A DNA stretch of 62,986 bases from Pandoraea sp. (GTDB lineage Bacteria > Pseudomonadota > Gammaproteobacteria > Burkholderiales > Burkholderiaceae): positions 1-62,986 of the forward strand of contig JARLJF010000088.1 of the NCBI GenBank assembly GCA_031291335.1, written 5' to 3'. Shown one piece after another: positions 25,391 through 34,376 of the stretch. Numbering within the stretch: position 1 is the stretch's first letter; every line of letters starts with the position of its first letter. Made by a program: the position numbers and the translations under genes. The notes beneath the pieces are model-generated. The model was not told where the DNA came from. It ran no database searches and saw only the letters and a list, made by a program, of their open reading frames with translations.

Positions 25391-26860
25391 TTAGCGTGCT
25401 GCCGACGGCGAGTGTCCGCTCACGTGCGCTCCGGCATCGGCCGGCAGACGGAGGCCGTCGATCAGCGCCAGCAGCGCGATGCCGCCCATGACGACGAACG
25501 TCCACCGGAAGCTGGTTGCGCCGAACGGCGTGGCGCCCGCCACTTCGGTAACTTTGAGTACGAGCGCGCCAAGCGCAATGCCCAGACCGGACGTCATCTG
25601 CTGGAGTGCCGAGAACAAGGTCGCGGCACCGCCCATGTCGTCTGGCGGCACGTCGGCGAAACCCATCGTGGCGAGCGTGGTGAACTGTACCGAGCGGCAG
25701 ATGCCACCGAAGAGCAGCACGAGCGCGATGAGCCATAGCGGGGTCGTCGCCGTGAGTAACGCGCACAGTGCGAAGCCGACCGCCACGAGTACCCCATTGC
25801 CCAGCAGCACGCCACGGAAGCCGAAGCGGCGCATGATCGGCGTGGTCGCCGGTTTGATGCCGAGATTGCCCGCGAAGAGGGCCAGCATCAACAGGCCCGA
25901 CGTCACGGCGCTCATGCCGAACGCCAGTTGGAACATCAGCGGCAGCAGAAACGGTGCGCTACCGATGGCGATGCGGAAAAGCGAGCCACCCCAGACCGTC
26001 ACGGCGAACGTCTGAACGCGCAGCGCGCCCAGGTTGATGAGCGGATGCGGCGCGCGCAGGAAATGACGAATCGACCACACCATCGCCCCCAACCCTATCG
26101 CCAGACAGCCGATCACCAACGGCCAGTCGGCCGGCGTGCGGCTGGCCAGCTCTACCCCGAACATCAGCAGACTGGCACCCACGCCACTCGCGATGAACCC
26201 CGGCAGATCGAACGGCTTGCGCTGCCCCGGCGACGGCTTCACCAGCCACAGCGCCGCCGCGAAGGCGGCAATGCCCAGCGGCACGTTGATAAGGAAGATC
26301 CAGTGCCAGCTCCATGTCGAAGAGATGAAGCCACCCAGTGCCGGGCCGAGCACCGGCGCGGCGAGCCCCGGCCAGGTGATGGTGGCGATCGCGCGTACCA
26401 GGGCGGGCTTGGGCGTATTGCGCAACACGATGAGTCGGCCGACCGGCACCATCATCGCCCCGGCGAGCCCTTGCAGTACGCGAAACAACGTGAACATGTC
26501 GAGGCTCGTGCTCATCGCACACAGCACCGACGCGAGTGTGAAAAGCGCAATTGCCGCTGGGAATACGCGGCGCGGCCCGAGCCGGTCGGCAAGCCAGCCG
26601 CTCGCCGGAATGAACGCTGCGAGCGCGACCAGATACGCCGATAAACCGATGGAGAGCTGCGACGGCGCAACGCCGAAGTCGTGCGCCATCGCCGGTAGCG
26701 ACGTGGTGATGATCGTCGCGTCGAGGTTCTCCATGAAGAACGTGGACGCCACGAGCAGCGGCAATGCCGTCTGTGACGTCGTCAGTGCCGCACGGGGAGG
26801 CGATCCGGAAGGCCCGGAAGGTGGCGGGGATGGCGGGCGCGACTGGGCAGGATCGGACAC
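25391..26860 (-). CDS. MFS transporter, DHA2 (EmrB/QacA) type
   Basis: About 489 residues with up to 14 hydrophobic segments. Family marks: FFMENLDATIITTSLPAMAH in helix 1, WLADRLGPRRVF between helices 2 and 3, and APVLGPALGGFISSTWSWHW with the export motif in helix 5. These are proton-driven exporters of drugs or metabolites, not NarK-type nitrate importers. The GTG at 26860 is proposed as start; a TTG 18 bases upstream is the alternative. A proline-rich 20-residue lead precedes helix 1. It is upstream of and parallel to nirB but separated by the nirB promoter region. Confidence 0.85.
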   Translation of the reverse strand: MSDPAQSRPPSPPPSGPSGSPPRAALTTSQTALPLLVASTFFMENLDATIITTSLPAMAHDFGVAPSQLSIGLSAYLVALAAFIPASGWLADRLGPRRVFPAAIALFTLASVLCAMSTSLDMFTLFRVLQGLAGAMMVPVGRLIVLRNTPKPALVRAIATITWPGLAAPVLGPALGGFISSTWSWHWIFLINVPLGIAAFAAALWLVKPSPGQRKPFDLPGFIASGVGASLLMFGVELASRTPADWPLVIGCLAIGLGAMVWSIRHFLRAPHPLINLGALRVQTFAVTVWGGSLFRIAIGSAPFLLPLMFQLAFGMSAVTSGLLMLALFAGNLGIKPATTPIMRRFGFRGVLLGNGVLVAVGFALCALLTATTPLWLIALVLLFGGICRSVQFTTLATMGFADVPPDDMGGAATLFSALQQMTSGLGIALGALVLKVTEVAGATPFGATSFRWTFVVMGGIALLALIDGLRLPADAGAHVSGHSPSAAR

Positions 26861-26962
26861 GACGGCTCTCGGGGGCAACGAACGCCAGCGAGTGTATTAC
26901 AACCGCCGCGTCGCCGCTGCCGGATGCCGGATGCCGAGAGCGTTGGTGATGACGGCGTAGCG

Positions 26963-28132
26963 TCAGTCGTCCTGCATGAGCGCTCGGCCGATGATCAACT
27001 GCTGAATCTGCGTGGTGCCCTCATACAGACGCAGCAGACGCACGTCGCGATAGAAGCGCTCCACCTTGTACTCGTTGATGTACCCCGCCCCGCCGTGCAC
27101 CTGCACACCGCGATCGGCCACGCGCCCGACCATCTCCGTACAGAACAGCTTGGCGCACGACGCCCGCATGCTGACATCGGCATCGCGCTTGCCTGCGGGC
27201 TTTGCGTCGTAGCGCGCGGCGCAATCCTGCACCATCGACCATCCCGCATAGAGTTCGGACTGACTGTCGGCGAGCATTGCCTGCACAAGCTGGAAGTCAC
27301 CGATGCGCTGCCCGAACTGCTTGCGCTCGCGCGCATAGGCCACCGACTCGTCGAGAATTCGTTGCGCCATGCCGCACGAGAGCGCCGCCACATGCAGACG
27401 TCCACGATCGAGCACCTTCATGGCCGTCTTGAACCCCTTGCCAGCCTCGCCGCCAATGATGTTCGCTGCTGGCACGCGTGCGCCTTGCAGTACGACGTCG
27501 CAGGTCTTCGTGCCGCGCTGGCCCATTTTCTTGTCGGGCTTGCCGAGCGACAGACCCGGTGTGTCGGCCGGCACGATGAAGGCCGAAATGCCGCCCGCCC
27601 CGTCGCCGCCAGTGCGCGCCATCAGGGTGAACGCCCCGGCGCGCGGCGCATTGGTGATGAAACGCTTCACGCCATCGAGCACGTAGGCGTCACCGTCGAG
27701 CACGGCGCGCGTCTTGAGCGCCGCCGGGTCCGACCCCGCGTCCGGCTCCGTGAGCGCGAACGACATGATCAGGTCCCCGCTCGCCACACGCGGCAGCAGG
27801 TCGCGCTTTTGCGCCTCGGTACCATCCATCAGAATGCCCTGCGAGCCGATCCCCACATTGGTGCCGAACACCGAGCGGAACGCCAGCGACGTCTGCCCGA
27901 ATTCGTAGGCAACGCGCACTTCCTGCGCCATCGACAAGCCGATACCGCCGAATTCCTCGGGAATCGACAGACCGAACAGGCCCATCTCCTTCATTTCGTC
28001 GACGATCCCGGCGGGCACGTCGTCGTGTTCCTCCACATCGTTCTCGGCAGGCACGAGCCGCTCACGAATGAAACGTTGCACGGCCGCAAGCAGCAACTCG
28101 AACGATTCGCTATCCAGTCCCTTCGATGTCAT
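26963..28132 (-). CDS. Acyl-CoA dehydrogenase
   Basis: A 389-residue FAD flavoprotein with the three-domain layout: helical N-terminus, FALTEPDAGSDPAALKTRAV (flavin-contacting signature), and a C-terminal helical domain with QVHGGAGYINEYKVERFYRD. The catalytic base is the glutamate in LRLYEGTTQIQQLIIGR. It oxidises an acyl-CoA thioester; chain type is not readable. The gene is divergent from the MarR/FUSC efflux operon, and the shared region contains the inverted repeat at 28277-28303. Confidence 0.95.
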   Translation of the reverse strand: MTSKGLDSESFELLLAAVQRFIRERLVPAENDVEEHDDVPAGIVDEMKEMGLFGLSIPEEFGGIGLSMAQEVRVAYEFGQTSLAFRSVFGTNVGIGSQGILMDGTEAQKRDLLPRVASGDLIMSFALTEPDAGSDPAALKTRAVLDGDAYVLDGVKRFITNAPRAGAFTLMARTGGDGAGGISAFIVPADTPGLSLGKPDKKMGQRGTKTCDVVLQGARVPAANIIGGEAGKGFKTAMKVLDRGRLHVAALSCGMAQRILDESVAYARERKQFGQRIGDFQLVQAMLADSQSELYAGWSMVQDCAARYDAKPAGKRDADVSMRASCAKLFCTEMVGRVADRGVQVHGGAGYINEYKVERFYRDVRLLRLYEGTTQIQQLIIGRALMQDD

Positions 28133-28276
28133 TGATCCTCCGTCTCCCAGTGCCCGCCGCCGCGCCAGCCGTGGCGCGCGGCGTTCGATTTCGCCATCTT
28201 ACCCGCGCCAGAGCGTCGGCCGGGCGCCCAATGAACACAAGCGGCTGGCGATTCCGCCGCCTGACGCAACGCCATA

Positions 28277-28311
28277 TTAACTAGCTTCCTAATTATTAGT
28301 TAACATATAAT
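28277..28311. promoter_or_regulatory. MarR operator candidate and -10 box before the efflux operon
   Basis: TTAACTA (28277-28283) and TAGTTAA (28297-28303) form an inverted repeat with a 13-base spacer, directly followed by TATAAT at 28306-28311. Transcription from this -10 would begin about 28318, only two bases before the MarR start codon at 28320, implying a leaderless or nearly leaderless message. No good -35 is visible. Confidence 0.6.
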
Positions 28312-28319
28312 CCATTTCC

Positions 28320-28793
28320 ATGACCTCCTTGGAATCGCTCCGCTTTGTCTTTACCAGCCATTTGCTGCTGGCGGGCAAGCAGTGGCGTCAGATCTCGCAG
28401 GGCGCGATCGTCGAATACGGAATTTCCGCGGCGAGCGCTGGCCCGTTGTTGTTCATCCGCCGTCTTGGCCAGGGTGTGCGTCAGGTCGAGCTTGCCGAAT
28501 ACGTCGGGCTCGAAGGCGCGTCGCTGGTGCGACTGCTCGATCAGTTGTGCGCGGCGGGACTTGTGCTGCGCGAAGTCGATGCCAGCGACCGGCGCGCCAA
28601 CGCGCTGCGGCTCACGGAGGCCGGCGAAGCGCTCGCCGAGAAGCTTGAAATCGAACTCAGCCAGTTGCGCGCGAAGGTTTTCGCGAACATCCCGCGCGAG
28701 GATTTCGAGGCGGTGTTGCGCGTGTTCGAAGCCATCTCCAGCGTAGCGAGCCCCGATGTGGGCATCCTCGCGATGGAGCCCCCTAAGAAGTAA
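28320..28793 (+). CDS. MarR family transcriptional regulator
   Basis: A 157-residue winged-helix protein (RQVELAEYVGLEGASLVRLL, then LREVDASDRRANALRLTEAG, the wing with the DxRxN signature). It is the first gene of a five-gene unit, followed after three bases by the FUSC transporter gene. MarR proteins in this setting often respond to phenolic acids and repress their own efflux operon, in line with the inverted repeat just upstream. Confidence 0.92.
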   Translation: MTSLESLRFVFTSHLLLAGKQWRQISQGAIVEYGISAASAGPLLFIRRLGQGVRQVELAEYVGLEGASLVRLLDQLCAAGLVLREVDASDRRANALRLTEAGEALAEKLEIELSQLRAKVFANIPREDFEAVLRVFEAISSVASPDVGILAMEPPKK

Positions 28794-28796
28794 ACC

Positions 28797-30806
28797 GTGT
28801 TCAACTGGCCATCCTCACGCGACTGGATTTTCTCGATCAAGGCGTTCGTCGCCTCGATGCTGGCGCTCTACATCGCCCTGGCGCTCGGTTTGCCGCGCCC
28901 GTACTGGGCGATGGCCACGGTCTACATCGTGTCGCACCCGCTGACCGGCGCCACGCGCTCCAAGGCGTTGTATCGGGTGCTCGGCACGCTGCTCGGCGCA
29001 GCGGCGTCCATTGCCTTCGTCCCCGCGCTCGTCGATAACCCCGAACTGCTGATGGCTGCCGTCGGGCTGTGGACCGGCACGCTGCTCTATATCTCGCTGC
29101 TGCATCGTTCGCCGCGCAGCTATGTGTTCCTGCTGGCGTCGTACACGCTGCCGCTGATCGCCTTGCCCGCCGTGGGTACGCCGGACGGCATCTTCGATAT
29201 CGCCGTTGCGCGCTCCGAGGAGATCATTCTCGGCATCATCTGCGCGAGCGTGGTTGGCGCAGTGATCTTGCCCACGAGCGTGGCCAAGGTGCTGCACGAC
29301 CGGTCGGCGCGCTGGCTCACCGACGCCGCACGCTGGACGACCGACATGCTCTCGGCCGACCCTGAAGGCAAGGCCACGCGCCACATGAGCCGTCACCGCA
29401 TGGCGGCCGACATTCTGGCGCTCGACCAACTGATCAGCCAGCTTTCCTACGACGCCGACACGTCGGAGCGCGTGCGCGACGCACAGGAGTTGCGCGGGCG
29501 CATGACGATGATGATGCCTGTGCTCTCGACCGTGGCGTCGCTCGTGCACACGTTGCGTCAGCATCCGAAGGGGGCACCTGAAGCGCTTGAGGCGAAGATG
29601 GCGGAAGTGGTCGCATGGCTGCGGCGCGGCGCACCCTCGCCCGCCCCGGCCCACTTGTTGAGTCCGCCTCAGTCGGCAGGCGAAGCCTCGGACTGGTATG
29701 GCGCGCTGGTTTCGGCGACGGAAGATCGTCTGCGCTCGCTCGTGCAACTCTGGCAGGACTGCGTGTCGCTGCAACGCCGGTTCACACAGCGCGACGATCA
29801 GGATGGCCCCAGCGAATGGACACCCGCCTTCCCGCACTGGGAGCTGGGTGGTGCACGCCACTACGACCACGGCCTGCTGCTGTTCTCGACCGTTTCCGCC
29901 GCGCTATGCACATTCCTGATGGGCATGGCGTGGATCTACACCGGCTGGAACGATGGCGCCGCGGCCGTCTCGCTCGGCGCGGTGGCCTGCTGCTTCTTCG
30001 CGGCAATGGACGAGCCCGCGCCGTTCATTCGTTCGTTCTTCTGGGCGACGGCCGTGTGCGTGGTATTCGCCGCCGTGTATGTGTTCTTCATCCTGACCAA
30101 TGCGCACGACTTCGGTCTGCTGGTCGCGATGTTTGCTGTGCCGTATCTGCTGCTCGGCACGTTTATTCCGCAGCCGCGCTTCACGATGGTGGCGATGCTC
30201 GTGGCGGTCAATACCGCGAGTTTCGTCGGCATTCAAGGCGGCTACAGCGCCGACTTCCCGGCGTTCTTCAACAGTAATCTTGCCGGTCTGGCCGGCGTGC
30301 TGTTCGCGTTGCTCTGGACGTTGCAGACACGTCCGTTCGGCACGCGTGTGGCCATGCGCCGCCTGATTCACTCGAGCTGGCGCGACATTGCGAAGAACGC
30401 GGTCGGCCGCTCGGTGGCCGAACATGGCCCCCTGCGTGCGCGACTGCTCGATCGGCTCGGACAACTGGTGCCGCGTCTGGCCGCGAGCGAGAGCGAAACG
30501 TCGAGCGACGGCTTTACCGAAGTGCGCGTCGAACTCTCGGCGCTGGCGTTGCAGCGCGAGCTGCCGCATCTGAATCCATCGCAGCGCGACGCCGTCGAGG
30601 CCGTGCTCACCGACGTGGCGCGCTTTTATCAGGCGCGACTCGATGAACAGGTGAGCGAGCCCGACACCACGCTGCACGACAAACTGCTGGGCGCGGTGCG
30701 CTCGTTGGTGGCTCATAGCGATCAGGCGTCGCGCAGCGCGCGCGCCTCGCTTATGGACATCCACGTTGCGCTGTTCCCGGCCACACGATCCGGGAGTGTC
30801 CAATGA
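28797..30806 (+). CDS. FUSC family inner-membrane efflux protein (AaeB-like)
   Basis: A 669-residue protein with two halves, each with about five to six membrane helices, separated by a long cytoplasmic part: ALYIALALGLPRPYWAMATV begins the first FUSC half and MDEPAPFIRSFFWATAVCVV lies in the second. The start codon is GTG, three bases after the MarR stop. With the DUF1656 protein, the HlyD adaptor and the NodT channel downstream it forms an aromatic-carboxylic-acid or fusaric-acid-type efflux system. Confidence 0.93.
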   Translation: MFNWPSSRDWIFSIKAFVASMLALYIALALGLPRPYWAMATVYIVSHPLTGATRSKALYRVLGTLLGAAASIAFVPALVDNPELLMAAVGLWTGTLLYISLLHRSPRSYVFLLASYTLPLIALPAVGTPDGIFDIAVARSEEIILGIICASVVGAVILPTSVAKVLHDRSARWLTDAARWTTDMLSADPEGKATRHMSRHRMAADILALDQLISQLSYDADTSERVRDAQELRGRMTMMMPVLSTVASLVHTLRQHPKGAPEALEAKMAEVVAWLRRGAPSPAPAHLLSPPQSAGEASDWYGALVSATEDRLRSLVQLWQDCVSLQRRFTQRDDQDGPSEWTPAFPHWELGGARHYDHGLLLFSTVSAALCTFLMGMAWIYTGWNDGAAAVSLGAVACCFFAAMDEPAPFIRSFFWATAVCVVFAAVYVFFILTNAHDFGLLVAMFAVPYLLLGTFIPQPRFTMVAMLVAVNTASFVGIQGGYSADFPAFFNSNLAGLAGVLFALLWTLQTRPFGTRVAMRRLIHSSWRDIAKNAVGRSVAEHGPLRARLLDRLGQLVPRLAASESETSSDGFTEVRVELSALALQRELPHLNPSQRDAVEAVLTDVARFYQARLDEQVSEPDTTLHDKLLGAVRSLVAHSDQASRSARASLMDIHVALFPATRSGSVQ

Positions 30807-31012
30807 GCGGTGAGATCGACATCTACGGCGTATTCGTGCCGACGCTGCTGGCCCTGATGGTCGTGGCTTTCGTGCTGACGGGTGCGCTGCGCTTCGTGCT
30901 CGCGCGCATCGGCTTTTACAAGCTCGTCTGGCACCGGTCGTTATTCAACCTTGCTGTGTACATCATCGCGCTGGGCGGCATCGTCGCCATCGCGCACGCC
31001 TGCCAACCATGA
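30803..31012 (+). CDS. DUF1656 small membrane protein (AaeX-like)
   Basis: 69 residues with two hydrophobic helices (YGVFVPTLLALMVVAFVLTG and SLFNLAVYIIALGGIVAIAH) joined by RFVLARIGFYKLVWH. It is the usual third component of FUSC efflux operons. Its ATG overlaps the FUSC stop by four bases, and its own stop overlaps the next ATG in the same way. Confidence 0.93.
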   Translation: MSGEIDIYGVFVPTLLALMVVAFVLTGALRFVLARIGFYKLVWHRSLFNLAVYIIALGGIVAIAHACQP

Positions 31013-32001
31013 AACTGAAACTTCGCTCTCTCGGCCCCGTCGTGCTGACGCTCGCGGTATCTTGCGTCGCGGTCTTCGTGCTGCTGCACCTGTGGGACTA
31101 CTACACCGTCGCCCCTTGGACACGTGACGGCCGCATCCGCGCCGATATCGTGCAGGTCGCGCCCGATGTGTCAGGCCTCATCACCGACGTCGAGGTCAAA
31201 GACAACCAGCAGGTGCACCGCGGCGATCTGCTGTTCGTGATCGATCGCGACCGCTACACGCTTGCGTTGCAGCAGGCCGAAGCCACTGTCGCCGCGCAAC
31301 GCGCCACGCTCGCGCAGGCACGCCGCGAAAACGCGCGTAACCATCAGTTGACGGAAGTCGTCGCCAAGGAAGTGGTCGAGGCCGGTCAGGCCAAGGTCGA
31401 ATCCGGGGAAGCCGCCGTGGCGCAAGCCGAAGCGGCCGCGCGACTCGCGAAGCTCAATCTCGAGCGCACACGCGTGCTCGCCCCCGCCGACGGCTACCTG
31501 AACGACCGTCTGCCGCGTGTGGGCGACTATGTCAGCACTGGCCGCCCGGTGCTTTCGATGGTCGACGCCAACTCGCTGCATGTGGAAGGCTACTTCGAAG
31601 AAACCAAGATGCGCGGCATCCACATCGGCGATCCCGTCGAAGTGCGTCTGATGGGCGAGCAGCATGTGCTGCACGGTCACGTGCAGAGCATCGTCGCCGG
31701 GATCGAAGACCGCGACCGCACGAGCGGCGCGTCGATGCTGCCCAACATCAACCCGACCTTCAACTGGGTACGCCTCGCCCAGCGCATTCCGGTGCGCATT
31801 GCGCTCGACGATGTGCCCAAGGACATGCGCCTGGTCGCCGGGCGCACCGCGACCGTGACCGTCGTCGAAGGTCAGCAGGACAAGGCCGCTCAGCCGACTC
31901 CGACCAGGGAGTCGAAAGCGGCTGCGCAAACGAATCGCGCGGCGTCCACGACGCTGGCCGCCGCACGCGAGACCGGCGCTCAACCGGGAGCCCGGCAGTG
32001 A
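31009..32001 (+). CDS. HlyD/AaeA-family periplasmic adaptor
   Basis: A 330-residue membrane fusion protein: one N-terminal membrane anchor (LTLAVSCVAVFVLLHLWDYY), then WTRDGRIRADIVQVAPDVSG, a short coiled hairpin (residues 75-155), and barrel-sandwich and beta domains (DGYLNDRLPRVGDYVSTGRP). The C-terminal 35 residues are alanine- and threonine-rich and probably disordered. It links the FUSC protein to the NodT outer-membrane channel and shares ATGA and GTGA overlaps with its neighbours. Confidence 0.93.
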   Translation: MKLKLRSLGPVVLTLAVSCVAVFVLLHLWDYYTVAPWTRDGRIRADIVQVAPDVSGLITDVEVKDNQQVHRGDLLFVIDRDRYTLALQQAEATVAAQRATLAQARRENARNHQLTEVVAKEVVEAGQAKVESGEAAVAQAEAAARLAKLNLERTRVLAPADGYLNDRLPRVGDYVSTGRPVLSMVDANSLHVEGYFEETKMRGIHIGDPVEVRLMGEQHVLHGHVQSIVAGIEDRDRTSGASMLPNINPTFNWVRLAQRIPVRIALDDVPKDMRLVAGRTATVTVVEGQQDKAAQPTPTRESKAAAQTNRAASTTLAAARETGAQPGARQ

Positions 32002-33530
32002 GCACACGATTACTCCTGATGAGCGCCGTGGCCACCGCTGCCGCGCTCGTTACCGGATGCACGACGGTCGGCCCCGACTACCATCTGCCGGAAAACTCGG
32101 TGATGCGTTCACGCGACGCGAACGGCCCGATTGCGAATGCAACGCAGCGCGCCGTGTCGATGGGTGCCGTGCCCGGCGACTGGTGGCAACTCTACGACGA
32201 TCCCAAGCTCGACGCACTCGTGAAAGCGGCGCTTGCTGCCAACACGGACGTTCGTGTGGCGCTCGCCAACGTGCAGCGCGCGATTGCGATGTATCACGAA
32301 GTCGAGTCGGAGAATCTGCCACAGGGTGGCGTAGAAGCCAACGCGGGCCGTGCCCAGCTCTCGGGCGAGAGTTTCCTGAAGGAAGAAAAGCTGCCGGTGG
32401 TCAATCTGGCGGCTGCGGCGTTGTCCATCTCCTATCAGATCGACTTCTTCGGCAAGCTGGCCCGCGCGGACGAAGCCGCACTCGCCGCCGCCGAATCCAG
32501 CCAGGCCGCACTCGATGTCGCCCGCGTGAGCGTGGCCGCCGAAACGGTGCGCGCGTATGTGCAAAGCTGCGCGGCCAATCACGAATACGACATCGCCAAC
32601 GACCAGTTGAGGTTGCAGGAAAAGAGCGTGGCCATCACGCGCAAGCTCGTCGATGCCGGGCGCGATCAGCCGACCGATCTGCTGCGCGCGCAAGCGCAGG
32701 CCGACACGTTGCGCGCCGCCTTGCCGCATTTCCAGGCACAGCATGAAGCCGCGACCTACCGGCTGGCGGTGATGCTCGGCAAAGTGCCCGGCACGCTTGA
32801 CGCGAGTGCTGCCGAGTGCCGCCGCATTCCGCAGCTCAACCAGCCACTGCCGGTTGGCGATGGCACCGCGCTGCTCAAGCGTCGCCCCGACGTGCGTCAG
32901 GCCGAGCGCGAACTGGCGTCGGCCACGGCCAAGATCGGCGTGGCCACGGCAGATCTCTATCCGTCGATTCGCCTGGGCGCCTCGATCGGGGCGAGCGGGG
33001 TACTGGAACACTTCGGGCAAGGCCGCACGGAACAATGGACCGTGGGCCCGATGATCACGTGGTCGCTGCCGACCAACGGCGTGCGCGCCCACATCAAAGG
33101 GATGGAAGCCGGCGCTGACGCCGCCCTCGCCCATTTTGACGGCGTGGTGCTCAAGGCACTACAGGAAACGCAGACGTCCCTCTCGGCTTACACGCGCGAA
33201 TTAGAGCGCGACGACGCCCTGCGCGATGCCCGCGACAAATCACGCGCCGCTGCCGAGCAGAATCACAAGCTTTATCAGGCCGGCCGCGCGCCGTACCTGA
33301 CCAGCCTCGACGCCGAACGCACGCACGCGAACGCCGAAGCCGCGCTGGCTGCCTCAGAGACACAAGTCGCGATGGATCAGGTCAATCTGTTCCTGGCACT
33401 GGGCGGTGGCTGGCAATCGAGCGCGGCAAACGACAAGACGTCGCTGGCCGATGCCCATGACACCCATGACGCCCATTCCACGTCGGAGCGCGGCGGCACG
33501 CCAGCCTCATCCACGCCATCGACCCATTGA
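31998..33530 (+). CDS. NodT-family outer-membrane efflux lipoprotein
   Basis: A 510-residue outer-membrane channel starting with GTG in a GTGA overlap with the adaptor gene. The lipobox is in AAALVTGCTTVGPDY, with Cys near residue 18. Two OEP repeats follow (WWQLYDDPKLDALVKAALAA; LLKRRPDVRQAERELASATA). The C-terminus after the last helix (from about residue 480) is rich in His, Asp, Thr and Ser and looks unstructured. It completes the tripartite efflux system. Confidence 0.93.
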   Translation: MSTRLLLMSAVATAAALVTGCTTVGPDYHLPENSVMRSRDANGPIANATQRAVSMGAVPGDWWQLYDDPKLDALVKAALAANTDVRVALANVQRAIAMYHEVESENLPQGGVEANAGRAQLSGESFLKEEKLPVVNLAAAALSISYQIDFFGKLARADEAALAAAESSQAALDVARVSVAAETVRAYVQSCAANHEYDIANDQLRLQEKSVAITRKLVDAGRDQPTDLLRAQAQADTLRAALPHFQAQHEAATYRLAVMLGKVPGTLDASAAECRRIPQLNQPLPVGDGTALLKRRPDVRQAERELASATAKIGVATADLYPSIRLGASIGASGVLEHFGQGRTEQWTVGPMITWSLPTNGVRAHIKGMEAGADAALAHFDGVVLKALQETQTSLSAYTRELERDDALRDARDKSRAAAEQNHKLYQAGRAPYLTSLDAERTHANAEAALAASETQVAMDQVNLFLALGGGWQSSAANDKTSLADAHDTHDAHSTSERGGTPASSTPSTH

Positions 33531-33739
33531 TCGATTGAAATAAGCGCAAACGTGAGGGCGCAGGGAAGTGGCGTCCTCGCGACACCTGTCCTCCAGAAAC
33601 GCACAAGCCCCGTCGGGAACGGATCCTCGGGCGGGGCTGTGGTAAATGACGCGCTATCGCGTCGGTGAAGCGATTCGCGCGGCGCGGGCGGGACTCGATG
33701 GTAAGTCGGGCGGGCCGTCGGCGAATCGGGAACTGCTAT

Positions 33740-33760
33740 CGATAACCGCTACGGTTATCG
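33740..33760. other. Perfect hairpin CGATAACCG-CTA-CGGTTATCG
   Basis: A nine-base perfect inverted repeat with a three-base loop, ten bases after the stop of the DUF4148 gene (minus strand). No T tract follows, so it may stabilise the 3' end of that message or serve as a protein-binding palindrome rather than a simple terminator. Confidence 0.5.
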
Positions 33761-33769
33761 CGTTGCCAC

Positions 33770-34039
33770 TCAGTTGGCGACCGGCGCTTGCTGTGCACCC
33801 GCTTGGTTCCGGGCTTCGATCTTGGCCGTCAGTTGCTGCAACTGTACCGACTGTTCGTAGGTGTACGGGAAATTGAATTCCGTCACCGGCGAGAGGCCGA
33901 GCTCACGTGCAGCTTGCAGCTCAGCGCGCACATGGGCACGGGTTACACCGCCCGTTTGGCTCTGATCTGCCGCGAATGCCGAGCCAGCAGCCATCGTCAG
34001 GCCAACGAGCGCGACAGCAGTCAACAGGTTCTTTTTCAT
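33770..34039 (-). CDS. DUF4148 domain exported protein
   Basis: 89 residues: signal peptide MKKNLLTAVALVGLTMAAGS with AFA cleavage, then VTRAHVRAELQAARELGLSP and a glutamine-rich tail. DUF4148 is a small periplasmic family common in Burkholderiales, usually in several copies per genome; the role is unknown. A TATAAT-like -10 on the minus strand lies at 34116-34121, about 77 bases before the ATG. Confidence 0.92.
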   Translation of the reverse strand: MKKNLLTAVALVGLTMAAGSAFAADQSQTGGVTRAHVRAELQAARELGLSPVTEFNFPYTYEQSVQLQQLTAKIEARNQAGAQQAPVAN

Positions 34040-34376
34040 GGAAAACTCCTTTTATCGTTCATCCGACGCTCATGGACACGAAAACCGCTAACCGATCAGT
34101 TTTCGCCATGAGTAAATTATAGTTTTCCCTTACTAATGAACCAGCCCTAAAGCGACAACACACTGTTTCGGAAATGTTATGAAATCGGCCGAATTTACCG
34201 TCGAAATGACGCGAAAATGGCGGAAAACCGAATTGAAATGACAACGATCTCTCGAAGATCGCGTTATTTCACCAAGTGAAAAATGAAGGACACCGCCCGA
34301 GGAGAAAATCGCGCGCGAAAGCCGCCCGCGAGCGACCGGAAAAGCGCTCACGAGACAGGGCTGAATCGCAGATGAA
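34040..34376. other. Intergenic region, AT-richer, no gene recognised
   Basis: This 337-base stretch separates the DUF4148 start from the LuxR-type gene end. Apart from the -10-like TATAAT (minus, 34116-34121) I see no coding frame with family resemblance, no terminator and no tRNA. Its lower GC is typical of promoter DNA. Confidence 0.5.

Noticed and set aside
33605..33638. Terminator after the NodT gene (AGCCCCG/CGGGGCT with 18-base loop)
   Set aside because: Long loop and no T tract on either side; too weak to annotate.
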